Origin: Dallia pectoralis
Lineage: Eukaryota; Chordata; Actinopteri; Esociformes; Umbridae
Direction of reading: 5' to 3'
Assembly: GCA_029465975.1 (NCBI GenBank)
Contig: CM055737.1
Coordinates: 19,059,502-19,123,501, forward strand
Length of the DNA: 64,000 nt
The position numbers were made by a program, and so were the translations under genes. The notes under the pieces are model-generated. The model saw only the letters and a program-made list of their open reading frames with translations, ran no database searches and was not told where the DNA came from. Positions 1-12,062 of the stretch are shown piece after piece (position 1 is the first letter of the stretch; every line of letters begins with the position of its first letter).

Positions 1-21
1 CAGGGTGGTGTGGCCGTAAGC
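1..21 (-). rRNA. 5S rRNA gene, 5' end only (cut by window start)
   Basis: The first 21 nt of a core (plus strand CAGGGTGG to CCGTAAGC). The rest lies before the window. It shows that the array extends to the left. Confidence 0.9.
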
Positions 22-3000
22 TATTAGAAAGTTGAAATTACAGCTCTTATTGATTTCTTCACTGCATAATTAACTTTTTGATTGATTGTTTCTTCCCGCC
101 AAGAAAATAACAAAATGCTTACAACACTAGATATTCCCAGGCGGTCTCCCATCCAAGTACTAACCAAGCCCGACCCTGTTTGGCTTCCGAGATCAGACGA
201 GATCAGGCGTTTTCAGGGTGGTGTGGCCGTAAGCTATTAGAAAGTTGAAATTACAGCTCTTATTGATTTCTTCACTGCATAATTAACTTTTTGATTGTTT
301 GTTTCTTCCCGCCAAGAAAATAACAAAATGCTTACAACACTAGATATTCCAGGCGGTCTCCCATCCAAGTACTAACCAAGCCCGACCCTGCTTGGCTTCC
401 GAGATCAGACGAGATCGGGCGTTTTCAGGGTGGTGTGGCCGTAAGCTATTAGAACAGTTGAAATTACAGCTCTTATTGATTTCTTCACTGCATAATTAAC
501 TTTTTGATTGATTGTTTCTTCCCGCCAAGAAAATAACAAAATGCTTACAACACTAGATATTCCTAGGCGGTCTCCCATCCAAGTACTAACCAAGCCCAAC
601 CCTGCTTGGCTTCCGAGATCAGACGAGATCGGGCGTTTTCAGGGTGGTGTGGCCGTAAGCTATTAGAAAAGTTGAAATTACAGCTCTTATTGATTTCTTC
701 ACTGCATAATTAACTTTTTGATTGATTGTTTCTTCCCGCCAAGAAAATAACAAAATGCTTACAACACTAGATATTCCCAGGCGGTCTCCCATCCAAGTAC
801 TAACCAAGCCCAACCCTGCTTGGCTTCCGAGATCAGACGAGATCGGGCGTTTTCAGGGTGGTGTGGCCGTAAGCTATTAGAAAGTTGAAATTACAGCTGT
901 TATTGATTTCTTCACTGCATAATTAACTTTTTGATTGATTGTTTCTTCCCGCCAAGAAAATAACAAAATGCTTACAACACTAGATATTCCCAGGCGGTCT
1001 CCCATCCAAGTACTAACCAAGCCCAACCCTGCTTGGCTTCCGAGATCGAGATCGGGCGTTTTCAGGGTGGTGTGGCCGTAAGCTATTAGAAAAGTTGAAA
1101 TTACAGCTCTTATTGATTTCTTCACTGCATAATTAACTTTTTGATTGATTGTTTCTTCCCGCCAAGAAAATAACAAAATGCTTACAACACTAGATATTCC
1201 CAGGCGGTCTCCCATCCAAGTACTAACCAAGCCCAACCCTGCTTGGCTTCCGAGATCAGACGAGATCGGGCGTTTTCAGGGTGGTGTGGCCGTAAGCTAT
1301 TAGACAAGTTGAAATTACAGCTCTTATTGATTTCTTCACTGCATAATTAACTTTTTGATTGATTGTTTCTTCCCGCCATGAAAATAACAAAATGCTTACA
1401 ACACTAGATATTCCCAGGCGGTCTCCCATCCAAGTACTAACCAAGCCCAACCCTGCTTGGCTTCCGAGATCAGACGAGATCGGGCGTTTTCAGGGTGGTG
1501 TGGCCGTAAGCTATTAGAAAGTTGAAATTACAGCTCTTATTGATTTCTTCACTGCATAATTAACTTTTTGATTGATTGTTTCTTCCCGCCAAGAAAATAA
1601 CAAAATGCTTACAACACTAGATATTCCTAGGCGGTCTCCCATCCAAGTACTAACCAAGCCCGACCCTGCTTGGCTTCCGAGATCAGACGAGATCGGGCGT
1701 TTTCAGGGTGGTGTGGCCGTAAGCTATTAGACAAGTTGAAATTACAGCTCTTATTGATTTCTTCACTGCATAATTAACTTTTTGATTGATTGTTTCTTCC
1801 CGCCATGAAAATAACAAAATGCTTACAACACTAGATATTCCAGGCGGTCTCCCATCCAAGTACTAACCAAGCCCAACCCTGCTTGGCTTCCGAGATCAGA
1901 CGAGATCGGGCGTTTTCAGGGTGGTGTGGCCGTAAGCTATTAGAAAGTTGAAATTACAGCTCTTATTGATTTCTTCACTGCATAATTAACTTTTTGATTG
2001 ATTGTTTCTTCCCGCCAAGAAAATAACAAAATGCTTACAACACTAGATATTCCTAGGCGGTCTCCCATCCAAGTACTAACCAAGCCCAACCCTGCTTGGC
2101 TTCCGAGATCAGACGAGATCGGGCGTTTTCAGGGTGGTGTGGCCGTAAGCTATTAGAAAAGTTGAAATTACAGCTCTTATTGATTTCTTCACTGCATAAT
2201 TAACTTTTTGATTGATTGTTTCTTCCCGCCATGAAAATAACAAAATGCTTACAACACTAGATATTCCCAGGCGGTCTCCCATCCAAGTACTAACCAAGCC
2301 CAACCCTGCTTGGCTTCCGAGATCAGACGAGATCAGGCGTTTTCAGGGTGGTGTGGCCGTAAGCTATTAGAAAAGTTGAAATTACAGCTCTTATTGATTT
2401 CTTCACTGCATAATTAACTTTTTGATTGTTTGTTTCTTCCCGCCAAGAAAATAACAAAATGCTTACAACACTAGATATTCCAGGCGGTCTCCCATCCAAG
2501 TACTAACCAAGCCCGACCCTGTTTGCTTTCCGAGATCGGGCGTTTTCAGGGTGGTGTGGCCGTAAGCTATTAGAACATTTGAAAATACAGCTGTTATTGA
2601 TTTCTTCACTGCATAATTAACTTTTTGATTGATTGTTTCTTCCCGCCAAGAAAATAACAAAATGCTTACAACACTAGATATTCCTAGGCGGTCTCCCATC
2701 CAAGTACTAACCAAGCCCGACCCTGTTTGGCTTCCGAGATCCGAGATCGGGCGTTTTCAGGGTGGTGTGGCCGTAAGCTATTAGAAAAGTTGAAATTACA
2801 GCTCTTATTGATTTCTTCACTGCATAATTAACTTTTTGATTGATTGTTTCTTCCCGCCAAGAAAATAACAAAATGCTTACAACACTAGATATTCCTAGGC
2901 GGTCTCCCATCCAAGTACTAACCAAGCCCAACCCTTCTTGGCTTCCGAGATCAGACGAGATCGGGCGTTTTCAGGGTGGTGTGGCCGTAAGCTATTAGAA

Positions 3001-3455
3001 AAGTTGAAATTACAGCTCTTATTGATTTCTTCACTGCATAATTAACTTTTTGATTGATTGTTTCTTCCCGCCAAGAAAATAACAAAATGCTTACAACACT
3101 AGATATTCCTAGGCGGTCTCCCATCCAAGTACTAACCAAGCCCGACCCTGTTTGGCTTCCGAGATCGGGCGTTTTCAGGGTGGTGTGGCCGTAAGCTATT
3201 AGAAAGTTGAAATTACAGCTCTTATTGATTTCTTCACTGCATAATTAACTTTTTGATTGATTGTTTCTTCCCGCCAAGAAAATAACAAAATGCTTACAAC
3301 ACTAGATATTCCAGGCGGTCTCCCATCCAAGTACTAACCAAGCCCAACCCTGCTTGGCTTCCGAGATCAGACGAGATCGGGCGTTTTCAGGGTGGTGTGG
3401 CCGTAAGCTATTAGAAGAGTTGAAATTACAGCTCTTATTGATTTCTTCACTGCAT

Positions 3456-3523
3456 AATTAACTTTTTGATAGATTGTTTCTTCCCGCCAAATTAACTTTT
3501 TGATTGATTGTTTCTTCCCGCCA
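3456..3523 (-). repeat. 34-bp tandem duplication inside one spacer
   Basis: The segment from AATTAACTTTTTGAT to the CCCGCC of the palindrome is present twice, at 3456-3489 and 3490-3523, differing by GATAGATTG against GATTGATTG. It lengthens the unit to 248 bp and gives two copies of the E2F-like core. It is the only spacer duplication of this size that I see. Confidence 0.85.
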
Positions 3524-3752
3524 AGAAAATAACAAAATGCTTACAACACTAGATATTCCCAGGCGGTCTCCCATCCAAGTACTAACCAAGCCCGACCCTG
3601 CTTGGCTTCCGAGATCAGACGAGATCGGGCGTTTTCAGGGTGGTGTGGCCGTAAGCTATTAGACAAGTTGAAATTACAGCTCTTATTGATTTCTTCACTG
3701 CATAATTAACTTTTTGATTGATTGTTTCTTCCCGCCATGAAAATAACAAAAT

Positions 3753-3862
3753 GCTTACAACACTAGATATTTCCAGGCGGTCTCCCATCCAAGTACTAAC
3801 CAAGCCCGACCTGTTTGGCTTCCGAGATCAGACGGCGTTTTCAGGGTGGTGTGGCCGTAAGC
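3753..3862 (-). pseudogene. 5S rRNA copy with 8-nt loss at the loop C hotspot
   Basis: A 110-nt core whose plus strand reads CCGAGATCAGACGGCGTTTTC. About 7 nt around core 27-34 are missing, plus one C in the CCC run, so the 5' strand of helix III is destroyed. It is a singleton type in block A. Confidence 0.8.
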
Positions 3863-5229
3863 TATTAGAAAGTTGAAATTACAGCTCTTATTGATTTCTT
3901 CACTGCATAATTAACTTTTTGATTGATTGTTTCTTCCCGCCAAGAAAATAACAAAATGCTTACAACACTAGATATTCCCAGGCGGTCTCCCATCCAAGTA
4001 CTAACCAAGCCCGACCCTGCTTGGCTTCCGAGATCAGACGAGATCGGGCGTTTTCAGGGTGGTGTGGCCGTAAGCTATTAGACAAGTTGAAATTACAGCT
4101 CTTATTGATTTCTTCACTGCATAATTAACTTTTTGATTGATTGTTTCTTCCCGCCATGAAAATAACAAAATGCTTACAACACTAGATATTCCAGGCGGTC
4201 TCCCATCCAAGTACTAACCAAGCCCAACCCTGCTTGGCTTCCGAGATCAGACGAGATCGGGCGTTTTCAGGGTGGTGTGGCCGTAAGCTATTAGAAAAGT
4301 TGAAATTACAGCTCTTATTGATTTCTTCACTGCATAATTAACTTTTTGATTGATTGTTTCTTCCCGCCAAGAAAATAACAAAATGCTTACAACACTAGAT
4401 ATTCCAGGCGGTCTCCCATCCAAGTACTAACCAAGCCCGACCCTGTTTGGCTTCCGAGATCAGACGAGATCGGGCGTTTTCAGGGTGGTGTGGCCGTAAG
4501 CTATTAGACAAGTTGAAATTACAGCTCTTATTGATTTCTTCACTGCATAATTAACTTTTTGATTGATTGTTTCTTCCCGCCATGAAAATAACAAAATGCT
4601 TACAACACTAGATATTCCTAGGCGGTCTCCCATCCAAGTACTAACCAAGCCCAACCCTGCTTGGCTTCCGAGACGAGATCGGGCGTTTTCAGGGTGGTGT
4701 GGCCGTAAGCTATTAGAAAAGTTGAAATTACAGCTCTTATTGATTTCTTCACTGCATAATTAACTTTTTGATTGATTGTTTCTTCCCGCCAAGAAAATAA
4801 CAAAATGCTTACAACACTAGATATTCCTAGGCGGTCTCCCATCCAAGTACTAACCAAGCCCCCCTGCTTGGCTTCCGAGATCAGACGAGATCGGGCGTTT
4901 TCAGGGTGGTGTGGCCGTAGCTATTAGAAAGTTGAAATTACAGCTCTTATTGATTTCTTCACTGCATAATTAACTTTTTGATTGATTGTTTCTTCCCGCC
5001 AAGAAAATAACAAAATGCTTACAACACTAGATATTCCTAGGCGGTCTCCCATCCAAGTACTAACCAAGCCCGACCCTGCTTGGCTTCCGAGATCAGACGA
5101 GATCGGGCGTTTTCAGGGTGGTGTGGCCGTAAGCTATTAGAAAGTTGAAATTACAGCTCTTATTGATTTCTTCACTGCATAATTAACTTTTTGATTGTTT
5201 GTTTCTTCCCGCCAAGAAAATAACAAAAT

Positions 5230-5325
5230 GCTTACAACACTAGATATTCCCAGGCGGTCTCCCATCCAAGTACGACCCTGTTTGGTTTCGAGATCAGGCG
5301 TTTTCAGGGTGGTGTGGCCGTAGGG
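5230..5325 (-). pseudogene. 5S rRNA pseudogene, 96 nt, double deletion
   Basis: It combines the loop C deletion with an 11-nt loss between box A and box C (plus strand CCAAGTACGACCCTG instead of CCAAGTACTAACCAAGCCCGACCCTG) and one further base. It has the CCCTAC-type 5' end. It lies right before the first gap. The internal promoter spacing is changed, so TFIIIA binding should fail. Confidence 0.85.
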
Positions 5326-5334
5326 TATTAGAAC

Positions 5335-5834
5335 NNNNNNNNNNNNNNNNNNNNNNNNNNNNNNNNNNNNNNNNNNNNNNNNNNNNNNNNNNNNNNNNNN
5401 NNNNNNNNNNNNNNNNNNNNNNNNNNNNNNNNNNNNNNNNNNNNNNNNNNNNNNNNNNNNNNNNNNNNNNNNNNNNNNNNNNNNNNNNNNNNNNNNNNNN
5501 NNNNNNNNNNNNNNNNNNNNNNNNNNNNNNNNNNNNNNNNNNNNNNNNNNNNNNNNNNNNNNNNNNNNNNNNNNNNNNNNNNNNNNNNNNNNNNNNNNNN
5601 NNNNNNNNNNNNNNNNNNNNNNNNNNNNNNNNNNNNNNNNNNNNNNNNNNNNNNNNNNNNNNNNNNNNNNNNNNNNNNNNNNNNNNNNNNNNNNNNNNNN
5701 NNNNNNNNNNNNNNNNNNNNNNNNNNNNNNNNNNNNNNNNNNNNNNNNNNNNNNNNNNNNNNNNNNNNNNNNNNNNNNNNNNNNNNNNNNNNNNNNNNNN
5801 NNNNNNNNNNNNNNNNNNNNNNNNNNNNNNNNNN
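5335..5834. other. Assembly gap, 500 N
   Basis: Exactly 500 Ns. Gene orientation is the same on both sides. A fixed size means that the real distance is unknown. Confidence 0.98.
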
Positions 5835-5870
5835 CGAGATCGGGCGTTTTCAGGGTGTGTGGCCGTAAGC
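5835..5870 (-). rRNA. 5S rRNA gene, 5' part (cut by gap)
   Basis: Nt 1-36 or so of a core, beginning directly after the 500-N gap. It reads CAGGGTGTGTGG where others have CAGGGTGGTGTGG, a 2-nt unit loss that may be an end-of-contig error. Confidence 0.85.
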
Positions 5871-5966
5871 AATTAGAAAACTTGAAAATACAGCTGTTAT
5901 TGATTTCTTCACTGCATAATTAACTTTTTGATTGATTGTTTCTTCCCGCCAAGAAAATAACAAAAT

Positions 5967-8900
5967 GCTTACAACACTAGATATTCCTAGGCGGTCTCCC
6001 ATCCAAGTACTAAGCAAGCCCGACCCTGCTTGGCTTCCGAGATCAGACGAGATCGGGCGTTTTCAGGGTGGTGTGGCCATAAGCTATTAGAAAAGTTGAA
6101 ATTACAGCTCTTATTGATTTCTTCACTGCATAATTAACTTTTTGATTGATTGTTTCTTCCCGCCAAGAAAATAACAAAATGCTTACAACACTAGATATTC
6201 CTAGGCGGTCTCCCATCCAAGTACTAACCAAGCCCGACCCTGTTTGGCTTCCGAGATCGGGCGTTTTCAGGGTGGTGTGGCCGTAGGCTATTAGAAAAGT
6301 TGAAATTACAGCTCTTATTGATTTCTTCACTGCATAATTAACTTTTTGATTGATTGTTTCTTCCTGCCAAGAAAATAACAAAATGCTTACAACACTAGAT
6401 ATTCCCAGGCGGTCTCCCATCCAAGTACTAACCAAGCCCGACCCTGCTTGGCTTCCGAGATCAGACGAGATCGGGCGTTTTCAGGGTGGTGTGGCCGTAA
6501 GCTATTAGACAAGTTGAAATTACAGCTCTTATTGATTTCTTCACTGCATAATTAACTTTTTGATTGTTTGTTTCTTCCCGCCAAGAAAATAACAAAATGC
6601 TTACAACACTAGATATTCCCAGGCGGTCTCCCATCCAAGTACTAACCAAGCCCAACTCTGCTTGGCTTCCGAGATCAGACGAGATCGGGCGTTTTCAGGG
6701 TGGTGTGGCCGTAAGCTATTAGAAAAGTTGAAATTACAGCTCTTATTGATTTCTTCACTGCATATTTAACTTTTTGATTGATTGTTTCTTCCCGCCAAGA
6801 AAATAACAAAATGCTTACAACACTAGATATTCCTAGGCGGTCTCCCATCCAAGTACTAACCAAGCCCGACCCTGCTTGGCTTCCGAGATCAGACGAGATC
6901 GGGCGTTTTCAGGGTGGTGTGGCCGTAAGCTATTAGAAAAGTTGAAATTACAGCTCTTATTGATTTCTTCACTGCATAATTAACTTTTTGATTGATTGTT
7001 TCTTCCCGCCAAGAAAATAACAAAATGCTTACAACACTAGATATTCCTAGGCGGTCTCCCATCCAAGTACTAACCAAGCCCGACCATGTTTGGCTTCCGA
7101 GATCGGGCGTTTTCAGGGTGGTGTGGCCGTAGGGTATTAGAACATTTGAAAATACAGCTGTTATTGATTTCTTCACTGCATAATTAACTTTTTGATTGAT
7201 TGTTTCTTCCCGCCAAGAAAATAACAAAATGCTTACAACACTAGATATTCCTAGGCGGTCTCCCATCCAAGTACTAACCAAGCCCGACCTGTTTGGCTTC
7301 CGAGATCGGGCGTTTTCAGGGTGGTGTGGCCGTAGGGTATTAGAACATATGAAAATACAGCTGTTATTGATTTCTTCACTGCATAATTAACTTTTTGATT
7401 GATTGTTTCTTCCCGCCAAGAAAATAACAAAATGCTTACAACACTAGATATTCCTAGGCGGTCTCCCATCCAAGTACTAACCAAGCCCGACCCTGCTTGG
7501 CTTCCGAGATCAGACGAGATCGGGCGTTTTCAGGGTGGTGTGGCCGTAAGCTATTAGAAAAGTTGAAATTACAGCTCTTATTGATTTCTTCACTGCATAA
7601 TTAACATTTGATTGTTTGTTTCTTCCCGCCAAGAAAATAACAAAATGCTTACAACACTAGATATTCCCAGGCGGTCTCCCATCCAAGTACTAACCAAGCC
7701 CGACCCTGTTTGGTGTCCGAGATCAGGCGTTTTCAGGGTGGTGTGGCCGTAGGGTATTAGAACATTTGAAAATACAGCTGTTATTGATTTCTTCACTGCA
7801 TAATTAACTTTTTGATTGTTTGTTTCTTCCCGCCAAGAAAATAACAAAATGCTTACAACACTAGATATTCCTAGGCGGTCGCCTATCCAAGTACTGACCA
7901 AGCCCGACCCTGCTTGGCTTCCGAGATCAGACGAGATCGGGCGTTTTCAGGGTGGTGTGGCCGTAAGCTATTAGAAGAGTTGAAATTACAGCTGTTATTG
8001 ATTTCTTCACTGCATAATTAACTTTTTGATTGATTGTTTCTTCCCGCCATGAAAATAACAAAATGCTTACAACACTAGATATTCCCAGGCGGTCTCCCAT
8101 CCAAGTACTGACCAAGCCCGACACTGTTTGGCTTCCGAGATCAGACGAGATCGGGCGTTTTCAGGGTGGTGTGGCCGTAGCGATAAGACAAGTTGAAATT
8201 ACAGCTCTTATTGATTTCTTCACTGCATAATTAACTTTTTGATTGATTGTTTCTTCCCGCCATGAAAATAACAAAATGCTTACAACACTAGATATTCCTA
8301 GGCGGTCTCCCATCCAAGTACTAACCTAGCCCAACCCTGCTTGGCTTTCTCAGACGAGATCGGGCGTTTTCAGGGTGGTGTGGCCGTAAGCTATTAGAAA
8401 AGTTGAAATTACAGCTGTTATTGATTTCTTCACTGCATAATTAACTTTTTGATTGTTTGTTTCTTCCCGCCAAGAAAATAACAAAATGCTTACAACACTA
8501 GATATTTCCAGGCGGTCTCCCATCCAAGTACTAACCAAGCCCGACCCTGTTTGGTTTCCGAGATCAGGAGATCGGGCATTTTCAGGGTGGTGTGGCCGTA
8601 AGCTATTAGAAAATTTGAAAATACAGCTGTTATTGATTTCTTCACTGCATAATTAACTTTTTGATTGATTGTTTCTTCCCGCCAAGAAAATAACAAAATG
8701 CTTACAACACTAGATATTCCTAGGCGGTCTCCCATCCAAGTACTAACCAAGCCCGAACCTGCTTGGCTTCCGAGATCAGACGAGATCAGGCGTTTTCAGG
8801 GTGGTGTGGCCATAAGCTATTAGAAAAGTTGAAATTACAGCTCTTATTGATTTCTTCACTGCATAATTAACTTTTTGATTGATTGTTTCTTCCCGCCAAG

Positions 8901-11900
8901 AAAATAACAAAATGCTTACAACACTAGATATTCCTAGGCGGTCTCCCATCCAAGTACTAACCAAGCCCGACCACCGTTTGGCTTCCGAGATCAGGCGTTT
9001 TCAGGGTGGTGTGGCCGTAGGCTATTAGAACAGTTGAAAATACAGCTCTTATTGATTTCTTCACTGCATAATTAACTTTTTGATTGATTGTTTCTTCCCG
9101 CCAAGAAAATAACAATATGCTTACAACACTAGATATTCCTAGGCGGTCTCCCATCCAAGTACTAACCAAGCCCGACCCTGCTTGGCTTCCGAGATCAGAC
9201 GAGATCGGGCGTTTCAGGGTGGTGTGGCCGTAAGCTAATAGACAAGTTGAAATTACAGCTCTTATTGATTTCTTCACTGCATAATTCACTTTTTGATTGA
9301 TTGTTTCTTCCCGCCATGAAAATAACAAAATGCTTACAACACTAGATATTCCCAGGCGGTCTCCGATCCAAGTACTAACCAAGCCCAACTCTGCTTGGCT
9401 TCCGAGATCAGACGAGATCGGGCGTTTTCAGGGTGGTGTGGCCGTAAGCTATTAGAAAAGTTGAAATTACAGCTCTTATTGATTTCTTCACTGCATATTT
9501 AACTTTTTGATTGATTGTTTCTTCCCGCCAAGAAAATAACAAAATGCTTACAACACTAGATATTCCTAGGCGGTCTCCCATCCAAGTACTAACCAAGCCC
9601 GACCCTGCTTGGCTTCCGAGATCAGACGAGATCGGGCGTTTTCAGGGTGGTGTGGCCGTAAGCTATTAGAAAAGTTGAAATTACAGCTCTTATTGATTTC
9701 TTCACTGCATAATTAACTTTATGATTGATTGTTTCTTCCCGCCATGAAAATAACAAAATGCTTACAACACTAGATATTCCTAGGCGGTCTCCCATCCAAG
9801 TACTAACCAAGCCCGACCATGTTTGGCTTCCGAGATCGGGCGTTTTCAGGGTGGTGTGGCCGTAGGGTATTAGAACATTTGAAAATACAGCTGTTATTGA
9901 TTTCTTCACTGCATAATTAACTTTTTGATTGATTGTTTCTTCCCGCCAAGAAAATAACAAAATGCTTACAACACTAGATATTCCTAGGCGGTCTCCCATC
10001 CAAGTACTAACCAAGCCCGACCATGTTTGGCTTCCGAGATCGGGCGTTTTCAGGGTGGTGTGGCCGTAGGGTATTAGAACATTGAAAATACAGCTGTTAT
10101 TGATTTCTTCACTGCATAATTAACTTTTTGATTGATTGTTTCTTCCCGCCAAGAAAATAACAAAATGCTTACAACACTAGATATTCCTAGGCGGTCTCCC
10201 ATCCAAGTACTAACCAAGCCCGACCCTGCTTGGCTTCCGAGATCAGACGAGATCGGGCGTTTTCAGGGTGGTGCGGCCGTAAGCTATTAGAAAAGTTGAA
10301 ATTACAGCTCTTATTGATTTCTTCACTGCATAATTAACTTTTTGATTGTTTGTTTCTTCCCGCCAAGAAAATAACAAAATGCTTACAACACTAGATATTC
10401 CCAGGCGGTCTCCCATCCAAGTACTAACCAAGCCCGACCCTGTTTGGTGTCCGAGATCAGGCGTTTTCAGGGTGGTGTGGCCGTAGGGTATTAGAACATT
10501 TGAAAATACAGCTGTTATTGATTTCTTCACTGCATAATTAACTTTTTGATTGTTTGTTTCTTCCCGCCAAGAAAATAACAAAATGCTTACAACACTAGAT
10601 ATCCCTAGGCGGTCGCCTATCCAAGTACTGACCAAGCCCGACCCTGCTTGGCTTCCGAGATCAGACGAGATCGGGCGTTTTCAGGGTGGTGTGGCCGTAA
10701 GCTATTAGAAGAGTTGAAATTACAGCTGTTATTGATTTCTTCACTGCATAATTAACTTTTTGATAGATTGTTTCTTCCCGCCAAGAAAATAACAAAATGC
10801 TTACAACACTAGATATTCCTAGGCGGTCGCCTATCCAAGTACTGACCAAGCCCGACACTGTTTGGCTTCCGAGATCAGACGAGATCGGGCGTTTTCAGGG
10901 TGGTGTGGCCGTAAGCGATAAGACAAGTTGAAATTACAGCTCTTATTGATTTCTTCACTGCATAATTAACTTTTTGATTGATTGTTTCTTCCCGCCATGA
11001 AAATAACAAAATGCTTACAACACTAGATATTCCTAGGCGGTCTCCCATCCAAGTACTAACCTAGCCCAACCCTGCTTGGCTTTCGAGATCAGACGAGATC
11101 GGGCGTTTTCAGGGTGGTGTGGCCGTAAGCTATTAGAAAAGTTGAAATTACAGCTCTTATTGATTTCTTCACTGCATAATTAACTTTTTGATTGTTTGTT
11201 TCTTCCCGCCAAGAAAATAACAAAATGCTTACAACACTAGATATTTCCAGGCGGTCTCCCATCCAAGTACTAACCAAGCCCGACCCTGTTTGGTTTCCGA
11301 GATCAGGCGTTTTCAGGGTGGTGTGGCCGTAGGCTATTAGAACATTTGAAAATACAGCTGTTATTGATTTCTTCACTGCATAATTAACTTTTTGATTGAT
11401 TGTTTCTTCCCGCCAAGAAAATAACAAAATGCTTACAACACTAGATATTCCTAGGCGGTCTCCCATCCAAGTACTAACCAAGCCCGACCCTGCTTGGCTT
11501 CCGAGATCAGATGAGATCGGGCGATTTCAGGGTGGTGTGGCCGTAAGCGATAAGAGAAGTTGAAATTACAGCTCTTATTGATTTCTTCACTGCATATTTA
11601 ACTTTTTGATTGATTGTTTCTTCCCGCCAAGAAAATAACAAAATGCTTACAACACTAGATATTTCCAGGCGGTCTCCCATCCAAGTACTAACCAAGCCCG
11701 ACCCTGTTTGGTTTCCGAGATCAGGCGTTTTCAGGGTGGTGTGGCCGTAGGGTATTAGAACATTTGAAAATACAGCTGTTATTGATTTCTTCACTGCATA
11801 ATTAACTTTTTGATTGATTGTTTCTTCCCGCCAAGAAAATAACAATATGCTTACAACACTAGATATTCCTAGGCCGTCTCCCATCCAAGTACTAACCAAG

Positions 11901-11966
11901 CCCGACCCTGCTTGGCTTCCGAGATCAGACGAGATCGGGCGATTTCAGGGTGGTGTGGCCGTAAGC
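5967..11966 (-). rRNA. 5S rRNA genes, block B part 1 (29 copies)
   Basis: Left edge:length: 5967:118, 6181:108, 6385:118, 6599:118, 6813:118, 7027:108, 7231:107, 7434:118, 7647:108, 7851:118, 8065:117, 8278:114, 8488:116, 8700:118, 8914:109, 9119:117, 9332:118, 9546:118, 9760:108, 9964:108, 10167:118, 10381:108, 10585:118, 10799:118, 11013:118, 11227:108, 11431:118, 11645:108, 11849:118. Copies of 107-109 nt are the loop C deletion type. 7851, 10585 and 10799 carry the box C double substitution. The 13-unit pattern beginning at 6599 starts again at 9332, 2733 bp later. Normal and defective copies alternate here far more than in block A. Confidence 0.93.
6599..11012 (-). repeat. Higher-order repeat, 13 units, 2733 bp
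   Basis: The units at 6599-7968 are matched by those at 9332-10702 in class order and marks: CATATTTAAC spacer, two CCATG-type or related short copies, TGGTGTCCGAG short copy, box C variant. The correspondence fades after about eight units. Confidence 0.8.
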
Positions 11967-12062
11967 GATAAGAGAAGTTGAAATTACAGCTCTTATTGAT
12001 TTCTTCACTGCATAATTAACTTTTTGATAGATTGTTTCTTCCCGCCAAGAAAATAACAAAAT

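Larger units (their letters stand above)
117..5325 (-). rRNA. 5S rRNA genes, block A (25 complete copies)
   Basis: Core positions as left edge:length (the left edge is the RNA 3' side; a normal core is 118): 117:118, 330:117, 543:118, 757:118, 970:114, 1180:118, 1394:118, 1607:118, 1821:117, 2033:118, 2247:118, 2461:107, 2664:115, 2875:118, 3089:108, 3292:117, 3539:118, 3753:110, 3958:118, 4172:117, 4385:117, 4598:113, 4807:115, 5017:118, 5230:96. Most are full-length. 2461 and 3089 are the loop C deletion type. Several copies of 113-117 nt carry one-off small indels, often in C or A runs, so some of these may be sequencing errors rather than real variants. The spacer just upstream of the genes varies between AACTTT and AACTTTT, giving 213- or 214-bp periods. 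Confidence 0.93.

Noticed and set aside
5294..5872. Open frames running through the N gaps (also at 31001-31550 and 46374-47480)
   Set aside because: They consist almost entirely of undefined residues; they are artefacts of translating Ns.
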